Source: Heterotrichella gracilis (Eukaryota; Sar; Xanthophyceae; Tribonematales; Xanthonemataceae). From it: DNA of 64,000 nucleotides. This document shows, piece by piece, positions 1 to 13,500 of this stretch (positions are counted from its first letter, which is position 1; every line of letters starts with the position of its first letter). The position numbers were made by a program, and so were the translations under genes. The DNA lies in NCBI GenBank assembly GCA_032358255.1, contig JAULBX010006664.1, positions 1 through 64,000 of the forward strand. The letters run 5' to 3'. The notes beneath the pieces were generated by a model. It saw only the letters and a list, made by a program, of their open reading frames with translations. It was not told where the DNA came from and made no database searches.

Positions 1-2
1 CC

Positions 3-3000
3 ATACAAGTTGACCCTGCAACGAGTATTGCTAACGCAGGCTCTAACCAAACCGTTTGTATCAGTTCACCAACCGCAACATTAACAGCGAACACCCCAAC
101 CACAGGAACAGGCACCTGGTCTGTATTAACCGGCGGTGGTGTAGTGACCTCTTCAACAAGTGCAAACACAACGGTTACCGGATTGACACTAGGCACAAAC
201 GTTTTACAATGGAGTATTACATCAGCAGGAACCTGTTCAAGTACGACAAGTACGATGACCATCCAGGTTGACCCTGCAACGAGTATTGCTAACGCAGGCT
301 CTAACCAAACAGTTTGTATAAGTTCACCAACTGCAACATTAGCGGCGAATACCCCAACCACAGGTGTTGGTACATGGTCAGTTTTATCAGGAACGGGAGT
401 TGTAACAAATAGTTTGGCAGCAAACAGTACAGTAACAAATCTTTCTTTAGGCACCAACGTTTTACAATGGAGCATTACAAGTGCAGGAACCTGTTCAAGC
501 ACAACCAGTACAATGACCATCCAGGTTGACCCTGCAACAAGTATCGCTTTGGCAGGAGCGAGTCAAACAATTTGTATCACCACTAACTCGACAACATTAG
601 CTGCTAATACACCAACAACCGGAACAGGAACATGGTCAGTTATAAGCGGAAGCGCAGTTATTACAAACTCAACAAATCCAAATACAACAGTTACGGGTGT
701 TGGTCTTGGAACAAATGTCTTACAATGGAGTATTACATCAGCAGGAACTTGTTCAAGTACAAGTTCAACGATGACCATACAGGTAGACCCTGCTCCGAGT
801 ATTGCGCTTGCTGGTCCCAATCAAACATTATGTATTTTAAATCCAACAACTACACTTGCAGGTAACACACCAACGTCGGGCGTTGGAACGTGGGCAGTGA
901 TTATTGGAAGTGGTACGATAACGAGTCCAAACAATCCTTCAACTACTGTAACTGGACTTGGTTTGGGTACAAACTTTTTACAATGGGTGATCACAAATAA
1001 TGGCGCCTGCCCCCAAACAATATCGACAATGGTAATACAGGTTGACCCTGCACCAAGTATTGCATTAGCAGGACCAAATCAAACGTTGTGTATTTTAAAC
1101 CCAACTACAACGCTTGCTGGTAACACACCAACATCAGGTGTAGGAACATGGTCCGTTATATCAGGTTCGGCAAACATTACCAGTGTAAATAATCCGACCA
1201 CAGCACTCACGGCAGTTGCACTTGGTACAAATGTATTGCAATGGAGTATCACCAATAACGGTGCCTGCCCTCAAACGGTTTCTACGGTAACAATTATTGT
1301 TGATCCTGCACCAAGTATTGCTTTAGCTGGACCCAATCAAACATTGTGTATTTTAAATCCAACTACAACGCTTGCTGGAAACACACCAACATCCGGTGTA
1401 GGAACCTGGTCTGTAATATCTGGATCAGCAACAATATCAAACCCTAATAATCCGGCAACAACACTAACGGCTGTGGGCTTGGGTACAAATGTATTGCAGT
1501 GGAGTATCACCAATAATGGTGCCTGCCCGTTGACAAGTGCAACTATGACGATCATTGTTGATCCGGCACCAAGTATTGCATTAGCAGGACCAAATCAAAC
1601 GTTGTGTATTTTAAATCCAACTACAACGCTTGCTGGAAATACACCAACATCCGGTGTAGGAACCTGGTCAGTAATTAGTGGTACTGCCGTAATTTCAAAT
1701 CCTAATAACCCTACAACAACTTTAACCGCGGTTGGATTAGGTACGAACGTATTGCAGTGGAGCATCACAAATAATGGGGCTTGCCCGTTAACAAGCGCAA
1801 CCATGACGATCATTGTTGATCCTGCGCCAAGCATTGCTTTAGCTGGACCAAATCAAACATTGTGTATTTTAAACCCAACGACTACTCTTGCTGGAAACAC
1901 ACCAACATCTGGTGTAGGAACCTGGTCTGTAATAAGCGGAAGTGCAACTATTTCAAATCCAAATAATCCAACCACAACGCTAACGGCTGTGGGCTTGGGT
2001 ACAAATGTTCTGCAATGGAGTATCACTAATAATGGTGCCTGCCCGTTGACAAGTGCAACTATGACGATCATTGTTGATCCAGCCCCGAGCATTGCTTTAG
2101 CAGGGCCAAACCAAACACTTTGTATTTTAAATCCAACTACAACGCTTGCGGGTAACACACCAACGTCTGGAGTAGGAACATGGTCCGTTATATCAGGTTC
2201 GGCAAACATTACCAGTGTAAATAATCCGACCACAACACTAACGGCAGTTGCGCTTGGTACAAATGTGTTACAATGGAGCATTACTAATGGTGGTGCGTGC
2301 CCGTTAACAAGTGCAACCATGACGATCATTGTTGATCCAGCACCAAGTATTGCTTTAGCTGGACCAAATCAAACATTGTGTATTTTAAATCCAACGACTA
2401 CTCTTGCTGGAAACACGCCAACATCCGGTGTTGGAACCTGGTCTGTAATATCCGGATCAGCAACGATATCAAACCCTAATAATCCGACAACAACTCTAAC
2501 GGCTGTAGGCTTGGGTACAAATGTATTGCAGTGGAGTATCACCAATAATGGCGCTTGTCCTTTAACAAATGCAACCATGACGATCGTTGTTGACCCTGCA
2601 CCAAGCATTGCTTTAGCAGGACCAAATCAAACGTTGTGTATTTTAAATCCAACTACAACATTGGCAGGAAATACACCAACATCCGGTGTAGGAACCTGGT
2701 CAGTAATTAGTGGTACTGCCGTAATTTCAAATCCTAATAACCCTACAACAACTTTAACCGCGGTTGGATTAGGTACGAACGTATTGCAGTGGAGCATCAC
2801 AAATAATGGGGCTTGCCCGTTAACAAGCGCAACCATGACGATCATTGTTGATCCTGCGCCAAGCATTGCTTTAGCTGGACCAAATCAAACATTGTGTATT
2901 TTAAACCCAACGACTACTCTTGCTGGAAACACACCAACATCTGGTGTAGGAACCTGGTCTGTAATAAGCGGAAGTGCAACTATTTCAAATCCAAATAATC

Positions 3001-6000
3001 CAACCACAACGCTAACGGCTGTGGGCTTGGGTACAAATGTTCTGCAATGGAGTATCACTAATAATGGTGCCTGCCCGTTGACAAGTGCAACTATGACGAT
3101 CATTGTTGATCCAGCCCCGAGCATTGCTTTAGCAGGGCCAAACCAAACACTTTGTATTTTAAATCCAACTACAACGCTTGCGGGTAACACACCAACGTCT
3201 GGAGTAGGAACATGGTCCGTTATATCAGGTTCGGCAAACATTACCAGTGTAAATAATCCGACCACAACACTAACGGCAGTTGCGCTTGGTACAAATGTGT
3301 TACAATGGAGCATTACTAATGGTGGTGCGTGCCCGTTAACAAGTGCAACCATGACGATCATTGTTGATCCAGCACCAAGTATTGCTTTAGCTGGACCAAA
3401 TCAAACATTGTGTATTTTAAATCCAACGACTACTCTTGCTGGAAACACGCCAACATCCGGTGTTGGAACCTGGTCTGTAATATCCGGATCAGCAACGATA
3501 TCAAACCCTAATAATCCGACAACAACTCTAACGGCTGTAGGCTTGGGTACAAATGTATTGCAGTGGAGTATCACCAATAATGGCGCTTGTCCTTTAACAA
3601 ATGCAACCATGACGATCGTTGTTGACCCTGCACCGAGCATTGCCTTAGCTGGACCAAATCAAACACTCTGTATACAAAACCCAACTACAACATTGGCAGG
3701 AAATACACCAACATCCGGTGTAGGAACCTGGTCAGTAATTAGTGGAACTGCAGTAATTTCAAATCCTAATAACCCTACAACAACTTTAACCGCGGTTGGA
3801 TTAGGTACAAACGTGTTGCAATGGAGCATCACCAATAATGGAGCTTGTCCGTTTACAAGTGCAACCATGACGATCATTGTTGATCCTGCACCGAGTGTTG
3901 CAACTGCTGGTTCAAACCAAACGATTTGTATTAGTTCGCCAACAACAACTCTTGCAGGTAATACACCAACAACTGGCTTAGGAACATGGTCTGTAATTAT
4001 AGGTTCTGGAACGATCACAAGTCCTAACAATCCAACTACAACGGTTACGGGAATGGGTCTTGGAATTAATGTGCTTCAATGGAGCATTGCCAATGGTGTA
4101 TGTGCAACTACAAGTGCAACTATGAGTATCCAGGTTGATAATGTTCCTACAGTTGCATCTGCAGGACCAAGCCAAACTTTATGTATTTCAAATCCAAGTT
4201 TAACTATGGCTGGAAATATTCCTACGGTTGGTACGGGATCTTGGACGGTTATATTTGGGTCTCCAACAATAACAAATCCGACTTTAGGAACAACAACATC
4301 TACAAATTTAAGTTTGGGTCAAAATATTTTCTTATGGACAATTTCTAATGGGGTTTGTAATTCTTCACAGTCTAGTGTTATCATAACAATAGATCCATTA
4401 CCAAGCCCATCTTTTGCAGGTTCTAATCAAACAGTTTGCATAACTTCGCCATCTGTAAATTTAAATGGAAACAATCCTGCAGTTGGCACCGGAACATGGT
4501 CTGTTGCTTCTGGCAGTGGAACAATAACAGCCCCAAATTCTAATACTACCACTGCAACTAACTTAGGCCTTGGTACTAATGTTTTGCAATGGAGCATAGG
4601 TACGGTTGGTTGTGCTCCAACCATTTCTACATTAAGTGTTTTAGTTCAGCAAGTTCCTACAATAGCAAATGCTGGTCCCAACCAAACACTATGCATTAAT
4701 AATCCAACAACTACACTAAATGCCAACAATCCATTAATAGGTATCGGTACCTGGTCTGTTATTGCAGGCGGCGGCACTATAACCAATTCGCTTTCTCCGG
4801 TAAGTTCAGTAACCGCTCTTCCAACGGGAACAAATATTCTTCAATGGACTATTACGAATGGTGTATGTGCTCCAAGTATTTCTACAATGAGCATACAGGT
4901 AGATAATAATACCATCTTCGCTTCAGCGGGGCCAAATCAAACATTATGTGCGGCATCTCCGAGTACGACTTTGGCCGGCAATACGCCAACCGTTGGGGTC
5001 GGAACATGGGTTGTGTTAGTGGGTAGTGGAAGTATCACCACTCCAACATTATCTAATTCAACTGTAACCGGTTTGGGAACAGGAACAAATATTTTACAAT
5101 GGACCATCATTAATGGCGTATGCTCTTTTAATTCATCTGTTGTATATATGTATGTTGTTCCGTCACCAGGCGTGCCAAATGCGGGGCCAAGTCAAACGTT
5201 GTGTATAAATAGCCCAACAACTACGATTTCGGCAAATACACCTAGTTTAGGAACTGCAAGTTGGTCGGTTGTTTCTGGTAGCGCAAATATTGTTACTCCA
5301 TTAACCAATACAAGTAATGTTTTAAGTCTTGCCTTAGGGAATAATATATTGGCATGGACCATGTCATATAGTGTTTGTTCACTGACTTCAACTTTAAATC
5401 TCCACGTAGATAATATTCCTTCAATACCTGTAGCCGGACCAAATCAAACTTTATGCATAAGTAGTCCGACAACTGTTTTAGCTGCCAATACACCAACAAG
5501 TGGAGCTGGTACATGGTCGCTGATCTCAGGAACAGGAACCATCACAACACCAACATTAGCCACAAGTTCTGTTACCGGATTAGGTCTTGGAATTAATGTT
5601 TTACAATGGACAATTAATGGAGGAGGTTGCGGAACAAGTTCTTCAACCATGAGTATTAAGGTAGACAATTTACCAACCAACGCTCTTACAGGTGGAAATC
5701 AGACCTTGTGTATTAGTAATCCAACAACTGTATTAACAGGAAATCTTCCGGTCACTGGAATTGGAACCTGGTCGTTCCTTGCTGGAAGCGGAACAGTGAC
5801 AACTCCAACTTTAGGGAATAGTTCTGTTACTGGGCTTGCGTTGGGTGTAAATATTTTACAATGGAGTATTGCAAATGGAGGTTGCATTAGCACGGCTACC
5901 ATGAGTATACAGGTTGATGATGTGCCAACAGTTTCTAACGCCGGCTCAAGTCAATCTTTATGTATCAGTTCTCCAACTATTGTTCTCGCAGGTAACACTC

Positions 6001-9000
6001 CTCTTGTTGGAACAGGCACGTGGTCGGTTATTGCAGGTAGCGGAACTGTTGCTACACCTACACTTGCAACAAGCAACGTTACCGGTTTAGGTTTAGGTTT
6101 AAATGTTTTACAATGGACAATTGCTAACGGTGTTTGCGGTTCAAGTACTTCCACAATGAGTATTCAGGTAGATCCTGCACCTAGTATTGCTAGTGCCGGA
6201 CCAAATCAAACATTATGTATTAGTGCACCTTCAACTACTTTAGCCGGCAACTCGGCAACCGTTGGAATAGGAACCTGGTCGGTTGTTTCTGGAAGCGGAA
6301 CGATAACAAACTCATTATTAGCAAATTCAACAATTACCAATTTAGCTTTGGGTGTAAATGTTTTAGAATGGAGTATTACAAGTGGTGCATGCGGCGTGAC
6401 TAGTTCAACCATGGGCATTCAGGTAGATGATGTGCCAACGATTTCCAGTGCAGGACCTAACCAAACATTATGTGTAAGTTCTCCAACTACAGTTCTTGCA
6501 GGTAACACGGCTCTTGTGGGAACGGGTACATGGTCAGTAATTGCAGGAAGTGGAACTGTTACAACACCAACGCTTGAAACCAGCAACGTAACAGCGTTGG
6601 CGTCCGGTTTAAATATACTACAGTGGACGATAACAAATGGCGCTTGCGGATCAAGTACATCAACCATGAGTATACAGGTAGACCAGGCTCCAACTACAGC
6701 AACTGCAAGCCCTAACCAAACTATTTGTATCACGGCAAATACTGCAACGGTAATAGGCAATGTGCCAACCGTTGGTACAGGAATATGGACACTTGTTTCT
6801 GGAACCGGTACTATTACATCAGCTTCGTCTGCAACAACTACGATCACAAATTTAGGTGTAGGAACAAATGTATTTGAATGGACGATCAGCAATGGTAGTT
6901 GCGCGCCATCTGTTGCAAGTTTAAGTATAACAGTTGATCCTGCTCCAACAATTCCGGTAGCAGGTCCTAACCAAACAGTTTGTATAAGTAGCCCGGTTGT
7001 AACAATGGGAGCAAATAGTGCTGCTGTGGGAACAGGATCTTGGTCAGTTGTTTCAGGAAGCGGAACAATTACATCTGTAAATTCAGAAACAACAACGATC
7101 ACTAATTTAGGTGTAGGAAATAATGTTTTTGCCTGGACTATTTTCAGCGGTTGTGGTTCATCAGCTTCAAATGTTACAATAACTGTTGACCAGGTTCCAA
7201 CAACTGCAAGCGCAAGTGCGAATCAAACAATATGTATAGGTAGTCCAACTGCAACAATATCAGGAAATGTTCCCGCTGTAGGAACGGGAACGTGGACGTT
7301 AGTTTCGGGTAGCGCAACAATAACTTCTCCGGGTACAGCAGTTACAACAGTAACTAATTTAGCTCTTGGTAATAACATATTTGAATGGACAATCACCAAC
7401 GGTGTTTGTGCTGCATCCATTGCAAGTATTCAGGTAACTGTTGATCCACCGCCAACAATTGCCGTGGCAGGACCAAATCAAACTATTTGTATAAGTAGTC
7501 CGGTTGCAAACATGGGGGCAAATAATGCTGCCGTTGGAACGGGCTCATGGTCTGTTGTTTCAGGAAGCGGAACAATAACTTCTATAAATTTAGAAACTAC
7601 AACTATCACTAATATAGGTTTAGGAAATAATGTTTTTGCATGGACAATTTTCAGTGGATGCGGATCTTCAACATCAAACGTGACAATAACAGTTGATCAG
7701 GTTCCAACAACTGCAATTGCAACTGCTAATCAAACATTATGTAGTGTAAATCCTACTGCAACTATAAATGGAAATGTTCCAGCAATAGGAATTGGCGGAT
7801 GGACTTTGGTCTCCGGTACGGGAACTATCACATCGCCAACTTCGGCAGTTACAACTGTAACCTCTCTAGGTTTTGGAGTGAATACATTTGAGTGGGCAAT
7901 TACAAATGGTGTTTGCCCGCCTTCAACTGCCAATGTTCTGATCACCGTTGATCCATTACCAACACCTGCAGTTGCGGGGCCAAACCAAACTGTTTGCATA
8001 AGTGGCGTTGCAACTATGGCAGCTAATAATGCTGCTGTAGGAACCGGGTCGTGGTCTGTTGTTTCAGGAAGTGGTACAATTGCAAATATAAATTTAGAGA
8101 CAACAACAATAAGTGGGCTAAGTTTAGGCGCTAATGTTTTTGCATGGACTATTTTCAGCAGCTGCGGCTCATCAACATCTAATGTAACAATCACAGCCCA
8201 ACCTGCTCCTAGCACAGCAACCGCAAGTCCAAATCAAACGATATGTGTTAGTACTGCATCAACGAGCATAAGCGGCAATATACCAGCCGTTGGTTCGGGT
8301 ACCTGGACCTTGGTTTCAGGTGGCGGAACGATATTATCTCCAGGCAGCGCCGTAACTACGATTACAAACCTGCCGGTTGGTATAAATATTTTTGAGTGGA
8401 CAATAGGTAATGGTATTTGTGCACCATCAACTGCAAGCGTACAAATTACTGTGCAACCAATACCAACTTTACCTGTTGCAGGAGCAAACCAAACAGTCTG
8501 TATTGGCAGCCCTGTTACAATGGCGGGTAATACGCCGGCTATTGGAACCGGTTCATGGACAGTAATTTCAGGAAGCGGTACAATAACAACACCAACACTA
8601 GCCGGCACAGGAATTACTGGTTTAGGGGCTGGTATAAATGTATTTGCATGGACAATAAGTGGTGCTTGTGCAACAGCCAGTTCAACTGTTTCTGTAACGG
8701 TTGACCAGTTACCGAGCACTGCAGTGGCCGGCCCAAATCAGAATTTATGTGCGGCTACATCTACAAATCTGAGCGGCAATAATCCGTTAGTTGGTTCTGG
8801 TAATTGGTCTGTTCTTTCTGGAGGTTCTTCAGTAACAAGTCCAAGTTTAAATAACTCAGCGGTAACTGGTTTAACAACCGGTACAAATGTTTTAGTATGG
8901 ACAGTAACTAACGGTTCGTGCCCTGCCTCTAGTGCTAGCGTACAAATTGTTATAGATGCAATGCCTACAACTGCGTTTGCCGGCCTGGATCAAAGCAGCT

Positions 9001-9713
9001 GCTCGAATGCAGCAACACTGAGTGGTAATACTCCGGCAGTTGGTACAGGTATCTGGACAGTAATAGGAGGAGGATCATCGGTAACATCACCAACACAAAA
9101 CAATTCAATTGTAACCGGTTTATCAACTCCAACGAACGTATTAGTATGGTCAATATCAAACGGTATATGCCCAGCATCAACAGATACTGTTGTAATAACA
9201 GTTTTACCGGCAACCGCGCCGGCACTTGCAGGAAACGATACAATAGTATTAATTAACCAAATAACTTTAAATGGAAATAATCCTGGTTCTGGAACCGGAC
9301 TATGGACACTTATCAGTGGAAGCGGAAATATTATCAATGCAAATAGTTTTAATACTTTGGTTAATAGTCTTCAACCAGGTGTCAATACTTTCCAATGGAC
9401 AATCACAGATGCGTGTGGCACAACGACTGACGACATTAATGTTACATTAATTGATACTGAACTTCCAAACGGAATTTCTCCAAATGGTGATGGATTAAAC
9501 GATGTATTTATCATACCATACATTAACTCATACAGTAAAGTCGAAATTCAAATCATTAACAGGTGGGGTAACCTTGAGTTTGAAGACAAGAACTATAATA
9601 ATAATTGGGGTGGCTTGAATCAAAGCGGAAATCCTTTAGCAGAAGACACATATTTTTATGTTTTAAAATTAGACAATGTACTTAAGAACGGATATATAAC
9701 AATTAAACGATGA
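3..9713 (+). CDS. Giant T9SS-secreted repeat adhesin, 5' end outside window
   Basis: The reading frame is open from the left edge. The first ATG (144) lies inside a repeat and is not the start, so the gene is truncated by the window. About 37 repeats of 82-86 residues follow, each opening with a motif like AGPNQTLC and holding [15 protein letters not shown] and a closing VDP; they look like PKD/Ig-like beta-sandwich modules. Repeats at about 0.8-3.9 kb are nearly identical, while those further 3' are diverged. The last ~85 residues (from [16 protein letters not shown], about 9463) are a gliding-motility-associated CHU_C-type domain, the type B T9SS sorting signal, so the protein is probably exported across the outer membrane and held at the surface. 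It overlaps the following PorP/SprF gene by 4 bp (ATGA). Such pairs are known from SprB/SprF, where the partner is needed for secretion. The ligand is unknown; adhesion is inferred from the architecture. Confidence 0.9.
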   Translation: MQVDPATSIANAGSNQTVCISSPTATLTANTPTTGTGTWSVLTGGGVVTSSTSANTTVTGLTLGTNVLQWSITSAGTCSSTTSTMTIQVDPATSIANAGSNQTVCISSPTATLAANTPTTGVGTWSVLSGTGVVTNSLAANSTVTNLSLGTNVLQWSITSAGTCSSTTSTMTIQVDPATSIALAGASQTICITTNSTTLAANTPTTGTGTWSVISGSAVITNSTNPNTTVTGVGLGTNVLQWSITSAGTCSSTSSTMTIQVDPAPSIALAGPNQTLCILNPTTTLAGNTPTSGVGTWAVIIGSGTITSPNNPSTTVTGLGLGTNFLQWVITNNGACPQTISTMVIQVDPAPSIALAGPNQTLCILNPTTTLAGNTPTSGVGTWSVISGSANITSVNNPTTALTAVALGTNVLQWSITNNGACPQTVSTVTIIVDPAPSIALAGPNQTLCILNPTTTLAGNTPTSGVGTWSVISGSATISNPNNPATTLTAVGLGTNVLQWSITNNGACPLTSATMTIIVDPAPSIALAGPNQTLCILNPTTTLAGNTPTSGVGTWSVISGTAVISNPNNPTTTLTAVGLGTNVLQWSITNNGACPLTSATMTIIVDPAPSIALAGPNQTLCILNPTTTLAGNTPTSGVGTWSVISGSATISNPNNPTTTLTAVGLGTNVLQWSITNNGACPLTSATMTIIVDPAPSIALAGPNQTLCILNPTTTLAGNTPTSGVGTWSVISGSANITSVNNPTTTLTAVALGTNVLQWSITNGGACPLTSATMTIIVDPAPSIALAGPNQTLCILNPTTTLAGNTPTSGVGTWSVISGSATISNPNNPTTTLTAVGLGTNVLQWSITNNGACPLTNATMTIVVDPAPSIALAGPNQTLCILNPTTTLAGNTPTSGVGTWSVISGTAVISNPNNPTTTLTAVGLGTNVLQWSITNNGACPLTSATMTIIVDPAPSIALAGPNQTLCILNPTTTLAGNTPTSGVGTWSVISGSATISNPNNPTTTLTAVGLGTNVLQWSITNNGACPLTSATMTIIVDPAPSIALAGPNQTLCILNPTTTLAGNTPTSGVGTWSVISGSANITSVNNPTTTLTAVALGTNVLQWSITNGGACPLTSATMTIIVDPAPSIALAGPNQTLCILNPTTTLAGNTPTSGVGTWSVISGSATISNPNNPTTTLTAVGLGTNVLQWSITNNGACPLTNATMTIVVDPAPSIALAGPNQTLCIQNPTTTLAGNTPTSGVGTWSVISGTAVISNPNNPTTTLTAVGLGTNVLQWSITNNGACPFTSATMTIIVDPAPSVATAGSNQTICISSPTTTLAGNTPTTGLGTWSVIIGSGTITSPNNPTTTVTGMGLGINVLQWSIANGVCATTSATMSIQVDNVPTVASAGPSQTLCISNPSLTMAGNIPTVGTGSWTVIFGSPTITNPTLGTTTSTNLSLGQNIFLWTISNGVCNSSQSSVIITIDPLPSPSFAGSNQTVCITSPSVNLNGNNPAVGTGTWSVASGSGTITAPNSNTTTATNLGLGTNVLQWSIGTVGCAPTISTLSVLVQQVPTIANAGPNQTLCINNPTTTLNANNPLIGIGTWSVIAGGGTITNSLSPVSSVTALPTGTNILQWTITNGVCAPSISTMSIQVDNNTIFASAGPNQTLCAASPSTTLAGNTPTVGVGTWVVLVGSGSITTPTLSNSTVTGLGTGTNILQWTIINGVCSFNSSVVYMYVVPSPGVPNAGPSQTLCINSPTTTISANTPSLGTASWSVVSGSANIVTPLTNTSNVLSLALGNNILAWTMSYSVCSLTSTLNLHVDNIPSIPVAGPNQTLCISSPTTVLAANTPTSGAGTWSLISGTGTITTPTLATSSVTGLGLGINVLQWTINGGGCGTSSSTMSIKVDNLPTNALTGGNQTLCISNPTTVLTGNLPVTGIGTWSFLAGSGTVTTPTLGNSSVTGLALGVNILQWSIANGGCISTATMSIQVDDVPTVSNAGSSQSLCISSPTIVLAGNTPLVGTGTWSVIAGSGTVATPTLATSNVTGLGLGLNVLQWTIANGVCGSSTSTMSIQVDPAPSIASAGPNQTLCISAPSTTLAGNSATVGIGTWSVVSGSGTITNSLLANSTITNLALGVNVLEWSITSGACGVTSSTMGIQVDDVPTISSAGPNQTLCVSSPTTVLAGNTALVGTGTWSVIAGSGTVTTPTLETSNVTALASGLNILQWTITNGACGSSTSTMSIQVDQAPTTATASPNQTICITANTATVIGNVPTVGTGIWTLVSGTGTITSASSATTTITNLGVGTNVFEWTISNGSCAPSVASLSITVDPAPTIPVAGPNQTVCISSPVVTMGANSAAVGTGSWSVVSGSGTITSVNSETTTITNLGVGNNVFAWTIFSGCGSSASNVTITVDQVPTTASASANQTICIGSPTATISGNVPAVGTGTWTLVSGSATITSPGTAVTTVTNLALGNNIFEWTITNGVCAASIASIQVTVDPPPTIAVAGPNQTICISSPVANMGANNAAVGTGSWSVVSGSGTITSINLETTTITNIGLGNNVFAWTIFSGCGSSTSNVTITVDQVPTTAIATANQTLCSVNPTATINGNVPAIGIGGWTLVSGTGTITSPTSAVTTVTSLGFGVNTFEWAITNGVCPPSTANVLITVDPLPTPAVAGPNQTVCISGVATMAANNAAVGTGSWSVVSGSGTIANINLETTTISGLSLGANVFAWTIFSSCGSSTSNVTITAQPAPSTATASPNQTICVSTASTSISGNIPAVGSGTWTLVSGGGTILSPGSAVTTITNLPVGINIFEWTIGNGICAPSTASVQITVQPIPTLPVAGANQTVCIGSPVTMAGNTPAIGTGSWTVISGSGTITTPTLAGTGITGLGAGINVFAWTISGACATASSTVSVTVDQLPSTAVAGPNQNLCAATSTNLSGNNPLVGSGNWSVLSGGSSVTSPSLNNSAVTGLTTGTNVLVWTVTNGSCPASSASVQIVIDAMPTTAFAGLDQSSCSNAATLSGNTPAVGTGIWTVIGGGSSVTSPTQNNSIVTGLSTPTNVLVWSISNGICPASTDTVVITVLPATAPALAGNDTIVLINQITLNGNNPGSGTGLWTLISGSGNIINANSFNTLVNSLQPGVNTFQWTITDACGTTTDDINVTLIDTELPNGISPNGDGLNDVFIIPYINSYSKVEIQIINRWGNLEFEDKNYNNNWGGLNQSGNPLAEDTYFYVLKLDNVLKNGYITIKR
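1636..2601 (+). repeat. Higher-order repeat, copy 1 (four adhesin repeats)
   Basis: This stretch of about 966 bp reappears at 2668-3633 with no difference seen by eye. The offset is 1032 bp, which is four 258-bp adhesin repeats. The flanking repeats differ from each other at several per cent of positions, so the block was copied as a unit recently, or it is an assembly effect. Confidence 0.85.
2668..3633 (+). repeat. Higher-order repeat, copy 2
   Basis: Second copy of the four-repeat block at 1636-2601, in frame and in the same orientation. Identity stops sharply on both sides (TTGGCAGG against CTTGCTGG on the left; CCGAGCATTGCC against CCAAGCATTGCT on the right). Confidence 0.85.
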
Positions 9714-10597
9714 AAAAATTAAATGTCATATTAATTTTGATTCTATTTTCAAGTAGTTTTTTTGGGCAACATTCAACCCTAACATCAAACTATTTGTTTA
9801 ATATTTTTTCAATTAATCCTGCTTATGCAGGCCAGCGTAGGTCTTTAGATATGACCGTGTTTTATAGAAAACAATGGGTGGGTCCTGCCGGAACTCCTCA
9901 AACTGCAAGCATCATGGGCAGTATGGAAATTAAGCCAAAGAACTTTTCGGTAGGCTTTCAATTGGATAATGACAATATTGGTTTTACTACTTCGCAAAGT
10001 GCGAAGGTTGCTTTCTCTTACAGGTTTAAATTAGATAAAAAAAGAAAATTGGCGTTTGGCATTATGCCAGGGTTTAAAAGAACATTCTATGATTTTAGAA
10101 AAGTAAGAACAACAGCAGCCGGAGACGGCGCTTTTAATGCAAATTCGCCTACTGTGAATACCTTTATTTCTGGCTTTGGCGCTTTTTACTACTCTAAAAA
10201 AATGTACATAGGTTTGTCTTCCCCTGAAATTTTAAATTTAAATGGCTCTAATCCCTCTCCTGAAGCAAATTTAATTGCTGGCTATGTTATTAAAATAAAC
10301 CCGGACGTAGTTTTAAAACCTTCATTTTTAGTAAGGGCAATGCAAAACTCACCTGTACAGTTTGATCTTAATGCAACAGCTTATTTTAAGGAAGACCTTG
10401 GTGTAGGCCTTGCCTACAGAAACAAAGAGGCTATTGTGGCTTATTTTGACTGGGTGATAGATAAAAAATTTAAAGTTGGTTATGCTTATGATTATTCTAT
10501 TGGGCCACTACGAAAATTCAATTCCGGTACACATGAAGTTATGTTGAATTATTTTTTCGGTAAACTTTCTAACGCACCTTCTCCAAGATTCTTCTAA
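9710..10597 (+). CDS. PorP/SprF family type IX secretion outer-membrane protein
   Basis: 295 residues with a Sec signal peptide ([19 protein letters not shown]), followed by the family hallmark NYLFNIFSINPAYAG and an early RKQWVG segment. The rest is rich in alternating aromatic beta-strands, as expected for a beta-barrel of about 14 strands. The family length is about 300 residues, so it is complete. PorP/SprF proteins sit in the outer membrane and are needed to export or anchor particular T9SS cargo, especially proteins with type B sorting domains. The overlap with the giant adhesin (ATGA) makes that adhesin its likely cargo. The next gene starts directly after the stop, so the three genes form one operon. 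Confidence 0.93.
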   Translation: MKKLNVILILILFSSSFFGQHSTLTSNYLFNIFSINPAYAGQRRSLDMTVFYRKQWVGPAGTPQTASIMGSMEIKPKNFSVGFQLDNDNIGFTTSQSAKVAFSYRFKLDKKRKLAFGIMPGFKRTFYDFRKVRTTAAGDGAFNANSPTVNTFISGFGAFYYSKKMYIGLSSPEILNLNGSNPSPEANLIAGYVIKINPDVVLKPSFLVRAMQNSPVQFDLNATAYFKEDLGVGLAYRNKEAIVAYFDWVIDKKFKVGYAYDYSIGPLRKFNSGTHEVMLNYFFGKLSNAPSPRFF

Positions 10598-13500
10598 ATG
10601 AGCCCTTTGTCTGGATTATGGAGTTTTTTATTTTATATGCTTACAGCTGTAAGCGTGTTCTCTCAAAATAAATTTCTTTTTGATTCTGCTACTATTGACC
10701 TAAGACCTCTGAACGTTAATACAAAGGAATCGGAGTTTAGCCCCTTTATTATCGGAAATACATTTTATTACACTTCTTCAAAAGAACGGAAAGTGGGCGT
10801 AACCCATATGGAAAAAACAACCGAGCGTCAAATGCTTGACATATATAAAGGTAGGCTCTCTGATTCTGTAACGGTAAAGGATATTAAAGTATTAACCCGT
10901 AAAATAAATAACTCGGTTAACCAGGGAACTTGTTTTTTTGATATAGAAAGCTCACGACTTTATTATTCCGGTGACGTGCCTACTCAAAGCCACTACAAAA
11001 AATATAAGCTGGCAATTTTTTCAAGCGAGTTTAAAGACAATGAATTTCAGTATCCAAAAATCGAATTGGTTCTTGCTGATACGTTTTCTGCAGCGCATCC
11101 AATGTTATATAAAGGACGACTTTATTTTTCAGCAAATCTTATTGGGGGCAAAGGCAAAACAGATATTTATTATGCTGAGAAATTAGGCAACGAATGGGTA
11201 AATATAAAGAACTGTGCTTTTTTAAATACTGCGGAGTGTGAGTATTTTCCTTATGTTATAAATAACGAAGAGATTTATTTTTCGAGTAACAGACCCGGTG
11301 GTTATGGTAAATTGGATATTTATAAATGCACTACGGTCGACTCTACGTATTTGATCCAAAATTTGGGGAGTCCGGTAAACACAAAATATGATGACTTTGG
11401 CGTTTATATTGACACACTGCAAGAAGCAGGTTATTTTTCATCTGATCGGAAAAAAGGACAGGATGATATTTATTTTTTCAAACAAACCTGGCCTGTATTT
11501 AAGAATTGTAAAGACCCAATCAAAGAAGATTATTGTTATAATTTAACGGAAGAAAGTACGTTGGATTCCGATTCTTTAAAAGGCTACTATTACCAATGGT
11601 CTTTTGGCGATGGTACAAAAGAAAAAGGTCTTACTGTAAGACACTGTTTTCCTGGTCCGGCAAGCTATTTAATCAATTTAAATATTATTGATTCGGTTAC
11701 CAAAGCAGTTTTTATGAGCCAGGCAACTTTTGATCTGAAAGTAGATTCTATTGTTCAATTAAAAATTAATTGCCTTGATACTGTGTTGCAAAATAAAAAA
11801 TTTAATATTAATACAGATTGGACATATTTACCTAACAATAAAATAAATGGGTATTATTTTGAAATAGACGGTAAACGCATGCGCGGCAAATCGCACGATC
11901 AGGTGTTTGCAGACAAGGGCAGGCACAAGGTTTTATTGGGAGTTGCAACCTATAATACACTTACTAAACAAAAAGAATTGTTGTGTACAACAAAAGAAAT
12001 TGTTTGTGTTGATTCAGCAACGTGGCTTGCCGTTGAAAAACGATTAATAGAAAAAGAACTCGAAAAGTTTGCGTATAAAAAATTTCCAGGAGACTCTGCA
12101 TTTCTCTCGAATATGAATTACGACGATGAAGAAATGAAGTTCAATAAAAAAGGAATAAATGGTGCGCTAGCCGCCGCTGAAATAAAAAAAGTAGTTGATG
12201 AAAAAATTGCGGGTAAAGCCAATAAAAATGACAGTATATTAGATAATGTAGCGACAAATACCAAGAACAATAATGCTGCAATTACAAATAATACAAAGTC
12301 AGCTACAGATTCATTAGATGTTGCCTATAAAGGTCAAGTTGGAACAAAATATATTAAGCCCGTTATGGATACGCTAATGAATATTAAAGAAGATGAGGAC
12401 GTAAGCTTTAAAGTAAATTTAGGTTCAAGTAAAACAGCAAAAGATACGACCTTGTTAAATGCAAAGGGTATCACAGGCATAAATGAAAAGAAGGTTGGTG
12501 ATGAGTATCAATATACCTATGGCAACGAAAAGAAAATAAAAGATATTGAGAAATATTATGATAAAACCATTAAAGCGGGTATAGAAGATGCTGTTGTTGT
12601 TGCGTACAAGAATGATTCTATAATTGGCACCCAGAAAAAAAATATTAAAGGCGTTGATTTTGACAAAGTAAAAACGAAAGAGGATAGCGCGCGTATCGCT
12701 AAAAATATTGATGCTAAAAACGCCTTGCAAAATAACACTGCAAATTTGAATGCAATTCAATTGCGTGCGAAGGCCAATACATTAATTGCCAATTCAGAAG
12801 AAAAAGATCTTAAATCAATCAATTTAAAAAATGATGCTTCTACAAAAACAGGAACAGAAAAAGATAGTTTAATTGCGGCTGCAAATAAATTAGAAACAAC
12901 ATCGCAGGCGCAAAAACTGGAAGCTGCTAGTTTATTACAAAAAGCCAATAGTCTTGATTATCAGAATAACAGCAACATAATTAAAGAACAACTTACAAAA
13001 TTGAAGAAAACGGATCCCGCGAAGGCACAGGATCTTGTGGCTAAGAATGCAGAAATAAGTAATTTAAAAGCAGCCGCAGAACAATCAAAAAAAGATGCCA
13101 ATTTGTTACCCAATAGTTTAGATAAGATAGCTGCTCTAAATATGGTTGAGCAAAAAGAAGCCGAAGTTTTATTAAAACAAGATCAGTTAATAAACGAATT
13201 AAAAGAAGCTAATGCTAAAAATAGTAACATCGCTTCAACAACAAAAAATAATACAACAAAGAACGAGAATAATACAAGTGTCGCGAGTAATATTGATGCT
13301 AAAAACGCTATTCAATTAAGGGCAAAGGCCAATACATTAATTGCCGATGCAAGCGAAAAGGATCTTAAATCAACTGGTATAAAGAATGATGCTTCCACAA
13401 AAACGGGAGCAGAAAAAGATAGTTTAATTGCAGTTGCAAATAAATTAGAAACAACATCGCAGGCGCAAAAACTAGAAGCAGCTAGTTTATTACAAAAAGC

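Noticed and set aside
144-146. ATG as start of the giant adhesin
   Set aside because: The frame is open to the window edge and upstream codons encode another copy of the repeat.
780-3900. CRISPR-like regular repeats
   Set aside because: The period is 258 bp, the repeats run in one coding frame and there are no short spacers; they are protein repeats.
563-9337. Many minus-strand frames of 65-230 codons opposite the giant adhesin (for example 6419-7102, 1853-2329, 8234-8719)
   Set aside because: They are mirror frames of the repeat unit, recur with the 258-bp period and look like reversed Thr/Val/Pro-rich sequence with no domains.
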